A program made the translations under genes and the position numbers. A model generated the notes under the pieces. It was not told where the DNA came from. It was given only the letters and a program-made list of their open reading frames with translations, and ran no database searches. A DNA stretch of 15,739 nucleotides from Betaproteobacteria bacterium. GTDB taxonomy: Bacteria; Pseudomonadota; Gammaproteobacteria; Burkholderiales; SG8-41. Within the stretch, counting starts at the first letter, position 1, and every line of letters starts with the position of its first letter. Below, one piece after another: positions 13,497-15,739 of the stretch. Location: NCBI GenBank assembly GCA_028292065.1, contig JAQGNC010000077.1, positions 1 through 15,739 of the forward strand, given 5' to 3'.

Positions 13497-14139
13497 GATC
13501 GAGCCCGTGGTTGTGCGAAGCGTGCGAGCCGCCCGAGTGCAACGGCGCCCGCACGATGCTTTCGCCGAATCTGTGCCTGAGGATTCTGTAGATACCCCCG
13601 TAGGGGATGTGGACGGAGACCTTGTGGGCGTCGTCGCCGAGCCCGCCCACCGAGATGTCGACGAACTGATGATCGATCTTCGGATAATCGATCACGACGA
13701 TCTTCTGGATGTCTTTTCCCATGCTCGACTCCCTCGGAAACGGAGTGCAGGTGCCGGCCTCCATCCCGGCCGGGACGAAACCGCCGCATACGAAGCGCTT
13801 GGCCTGCTTCGCCGGCATGCCGAGCGCGGCGTGGAACAATCGCTTCTGGTCGATTTTCCCGATGTCGGGAAGGACCACGCCGATGACTTTCCCATCGCAG
13901 GAAAAAAACACCGCCTTGACCATGCGCTCCACGTCCCAGCCGAGCAAAGCGGCCTTTTCGCCGCACGTCGAGGTCGCCCGGTCGTGGCGCACCACCCGGT
14001 GCGGCACTTTCAGCGCTGCGGACACTTCAAAAAAGTATCGCTGTTCATGGTGGAATTCGAACGCGGCTGCGCGATCCGCGGCGCGGTCGTGACCGGCCGT
14101 TGCGCAGTGCGCGGGCTTCGGCTTGTGCATTGCGCTCAC
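13480..14139 (-). CDS. YbaK/ProX-type aminoacyl-tRNA editing-domain protein with His-rich tail
   Basis: 219 aa against about 160 for YbaK. Residues about 36-195 fit the whole fold: STCGEKAALLG (57-67), MVKAVFF with conserved Lys75, VIGVVLPDIGKIDQKRL (85-101), and AGMEAGTCTPFP (124-135) in place of the GGxxPxG loop. The last strands follow, with IVVID (147-151), FVDISVGGLGD (159-169) and a final helix. The family hydrolyses mischarged tRNAs such as Cys-tRNA(Pro) or Ala-tRNA(Pro). Extra parts are about 35 N-terminal residues and a tail (200-219) with five His and a terminal Cys, possibly metal-binding. The GTG at 14139 overlaps the MFS stop by 4 nt; an ATG at 14130 is the alternative. Being inside an export operon suggests a self-protection or tailoring role (inference). 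The fold match is by eye and moderately strong. Confidence 0.78.
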   Translation of the reverse strand: MSAMHKPKPAHCATAGHDRAADRAAAFEFHHEQRYFFEVSAALKVPHRVVRHDRATSTCGEKAALLGWDVERMVKAVFFSCDGKVIGVVLPDIGKIDQKRLFHAALGMPAKQAKRFVCGGFVPAGMEAGTCTPFPRESSMGKDIQKIVVIDYPKIDHQFVDISVGGLGDDAHKVSVHIPYGGIYRILRHRFGESIVRAPLHSGGSHASHNHGLDHVTRC

Positions 14140-15446
14140 GCCGGGCCCGTCACGTCGATGCGTCCGCCCAGGCTGCCGTCGTGCGAGCCGCGCAGCTCGG
14201 CGAGTTTGGACGACAGCCAGGCGACGCAGGCGCCGAGGATCGTCGAACATCCTAGCACGATGAAAAGGAGCCCGATGCCGCGCCCGATTCCGCTTCCGAT
14301 GAGCGCGCCGACGCTCCCGCTCAAGCGGCCTCCACCGACGAGCAGCGGCTCGAAAACGTGATCGGCGAGCGGGCCGGCGACGATGTAGGCCAGGAGCAGC
14401 GAAAACATCGTCGCGGAATGCCGGACCGAAAACACCCTGCCCTGGACCTGCGGCTCGACCGCTTCCTGCCAGATCGCCTCGTAATAACTCGTGACCACCG
14501 CGCCGCTGAAGAAAAAGCAGAACGTCGCGGTCATGACGACTGCGACCGATACCGTCACGCCTGCGAAGAGGATCGCCGCCCCGGCGAGCGCCTGGAAAAC
14601 GATCAGGCTGGCGATGAGGTTCGCGGGCCTCTTTCTCACGCCGGTGTAAAGACTTCCGAGCACCATGCCCACGCCGCTGATCGACATGATGGCTCCGAGC
14701 ACCGCCTTCGACGAGAACGCCAGGACCATCGGGATCGCGAGCACGGTGACGATGCCGGTGAAGAAGCAGTTCACGATGTAAAAGAGCGCGAGCCCCTGCA
14801 GCGAAGGCCGCGAGCGGATGTATCTCCACCCGAACATGAAGTCGGACCAGGGGAGCACCCGTGACGCCGGGCCCGGCTCGCGCTTCACGGGCATCGGCAA
14901 AGCGATGCACGCGTAGACCGCGACCGCGACGAGCAGCGCCGCGAGCTCGAAAGCGATGACGCTCTGGAGGGTGATCGACAGCGCGAGTGCGCCGCCGAGG
15001 ATCGGCGCCACGATCTGCGCGACCGAGTGCACGAACAGGACGAGGCCGTTGGCGCGCGTGAGCTGGTCTTTACGCACGAGCAGGCTGATGCTCGCGGTGA
15101 ACGCCGGCCATTGCAGCGCGGAGAACGCCGCGATCAGGAAAGCGCTGACGTAGACGTGCCACACCTCGAGCCTGCCCGCCATCGCCACCGCGGCCAGCGC
15201 CGCGGCGGTCAGCGCGGAAGCGAAGTTCGCCGCGACGATGAGCGCGCGCCGCCCCCAGCGGTCCGCGAGCACTCCGCCGACCGGCGTCAGGAAAATCGCA
15301 GGCACGATGAGGAAGAGGAAAACGAGCGAGAACTGGGTCGCCGAGCCGCTGCGCTCGTACACCCACGTCCCGACCACGAATTCGGCGACCCTGATCCCGA
15401 CGAGGGACACCAGGAGCGCGAAGCACATCAGCAGCAGCAGACGCAT
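14136..15446 (-). CDS. MFS exporter, DHA3/EntS-like
   Basis: 436 aa with about twelve membrane segments. The start MRLLLLMCFALLVSLVG followed by GTWVYERSGSATQFSLV and the loop motif GGVLADRWGRRALI (57-70, motif A of the major facilitator superfamily) place it with the DHA3 drug/siderophore exporters such as EntS. The cytoplasmic mid-loop (about 188-210) has the usual W-S-D-F-x-x-G-W-R-Y-I pattern. This family exports macrolides and siderophores by proton antiport. The ATG at 15446 has GGGAAG about 5 nt upstream. It overlaps the following editing-protein gene by 4 nt, making it an upstream member of the operon. The substrate is probably the cluster product, but this is inferred only from context. 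Confidence 0.92.
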   Translation of the reverse strand: MRLLLLMCFALLVSLVGIRVAEFVVGTWVYERSGSATQFSLVFLFLIVPAIFLTPVGGVLADRWGRRALIVAANFASALTAAALAAVAMAGRLEVWHVYVSAFLIAAFSALQWPAFTASISLLVRKDQLTRANGLVLFVHSVAQIVAPILGGALALSITLQSVIAFELAALLVAVAVYACIALPMPVKREPGPASRVLPWSDFMFGWRYIRSRPSLQGLALFYIVNCFFTGIVTVLAIPMVLAFSSKAVLGAIMSISGVGMVLGSLYTGVRKRPANLIASLIVFQALAGAAILFAGVTVSVAVVMTATFCFFFSGAVVTSYYEAIWQEAVEPQVQGRVFSVRHSATMFSLLLAYIVAGPLADHVFEPLLVGGGRLSGSVGALIGSGIGRGIGLLFIVLGCSTILGACVAWLSSKLAELRGSHDGSLGGRIDVTGPA

Positions 15447-15514
15447 TCGCGCTTCCCGTTCGTGATCCCGTCGTAGCCGCGGTCGGCGTGCACCATCCAG
15501 GCGCCTTTCATCAT
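15428..15514 (-). CDS. Possible 28-codon peptide ending in CVCCC
   Basis: A short reading frame starts ATG-ATG-AAA at 15514, overlapping the stop of the preceding gene by 4 nt (ATGA), and ends 19 nt inside the MFS gene. The peptide begins MMKGAWMVHADRGYDGI and ends with four Cys in five residues. It fills the gap between two operon genes exactly, and 26 of 28 codons end in G or C. However, GC bias and overlap with the MFS codons CTG-CTG-CTG could produce this by chance, and the ribosome-binding site is weak (GAAGAA, distant). No homologue is recognised. Treat as a candidate only. Confidence 0.25.
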   Translation of the reverse strand: MMKGAWMVHADRGYDGITNGKRECVCCC

Positions 15515-15739
15515 GAGACTCGCGCTTCTTCGATCCGCTCGCTGCGCCCTTCGAGGAATCCGCTGCGAGTGAAATAGGAGAAATAAGTCGTCATCAGGTC
15601 CACGTCGACGTCCGGACACGCGATGCCGCTTCCCGCCAGGCCTTGCGCGGTGTTCGTGCAATCGAACGACGGCTCGCGCTCGTCGGTGGTCTCCTCGGTG
15701 AAGAGCGGCAGGAACGGATAGAGGGCGTTGTCGGTCGAG
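15511..15739 (-). CDS. C-terminal 75 residues of an unrecognised protein (truncated by window edge)
   Basis: An open frame enters from the right edge and stops at TGA 15511-15513. The visible part starts STDNALYPFLPLFTEET and includes FDCTNTAQGL, GIACPDVDVDLMTTYF and SGFLEGRSERIEEARVS. It has two Cys 14 residues apart, an acidic stretch (DVDVD) and no membrane segment or signal. Codons have a strong G/C third-position preference and the frame is uninterrupted, which supports it being coding. It lies upstream of the MFS gene on the same strand, so it is probably a member of the same operon. I cannot assign a family from this fragment. Confidence 0.65.
   Translation of the reverse strand, partial: STDNALYPFLPLFTEETTDEREPSFDCTNTAQGLAGSGIACPDVDVDLMTTYFSYFTRSGFLEGRSERIEEARVS

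Noticed and set aside
13480..14910. 476-codon frame as a longer editing protein
   Set aside because: The part before 14139 is antiparallel-frame noise within the MFS gene. The recognisable fold starts only after the GTG that overlaps the MFS stop.
15428..15520. Frameshift joining the truncated right-edge gene to the MFS gene
   Set aside because: The MFS start aligns well with the usual N-terminus of DHA3 exporters and has a plausible ribosome-binding site, so separate genes are more likely than a broken fusion.

Overview
The window is about 15.7 kb of high-GC DNA with densely packed genes, mostly on the minus strand. GC-rich codon third positions, long antisense shadow reading frames, MacA/MacB/TolC-type proteins and REP-like palindromes carrying a CTGAGC...GTCGAAGGG core all fit a Gram-negative Pseudomonadota. 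Betaproteobacteria are my best guess, but no marker gene fixes the lineage.

Left edge (1-247): no gene, but a cluster of REP-like inverted repeats. Two nearly identical long copies carry an extra 17-nt palindrome. A short canonical copy lies between them in the opposite orientation, and a degenerate one follows. They lie just downstream of a minus-strand two-gene operon (248-2367): a MATE-family efflux pump translationally coupled (ATGA overlap) to a small propeller-like lipoprotein. A 333-bp divergent promoter region (2368-2700) holds a perfect 7-7-7 inverted repeat with LysR-type geometry. It separates this operon from a GcvA-like LysR regulator (plus), which is followed by an Sfp-type 4'-phosphopantetheinyl transferase (plus).

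The rest (4577-15739) is a tightly packed minus-strand gene string, read from right to left. It contains the C-terminus of an unrecognised protein cut by the window edge, possibly a 28-codon peptide ORF, an MFS exporter, and a YbaK/ProX-type aminoacyl-tRNA editing protein with a His-rich tail. An ABC ATPase follows, then MacA-like adaptor, MacB-like ATPase, MacB-like permease and TolC-like outer-membrane factor. Last come a type II thioesterase, a large acyl-CoA dehydrogenase and a two-fold internally repeated ABC-2-like permease. Most junctions overlap by 4-19 nt or are separated by fewer than 30 nt. The exceptions are 113 nt between the TolC-like and thioesterase genes, and 64 nt upstream of the MFS gene if the small ORF is not real.

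Together, the carrier-protein activator (PPTase), proofreading thioesterase, acyl/aminoacyl dehydrogenase and at least four export systems look like the tailoring, export and immunity flank of a nonribosomal peptide/polyketide or lipopeptide cluster. The synthetase genes would lie outside the window, most likely to the right. No synthetase module is visible here, so the product is unknown. The most unusual points are the tRNA-editing protein inside the export operon, the dehydrogenase with Asp where the catalytic Glu is expected, the self-duplicated permease encoded about 7 kb from its likely ATPase, and the Cys-terminal micro-ORF.
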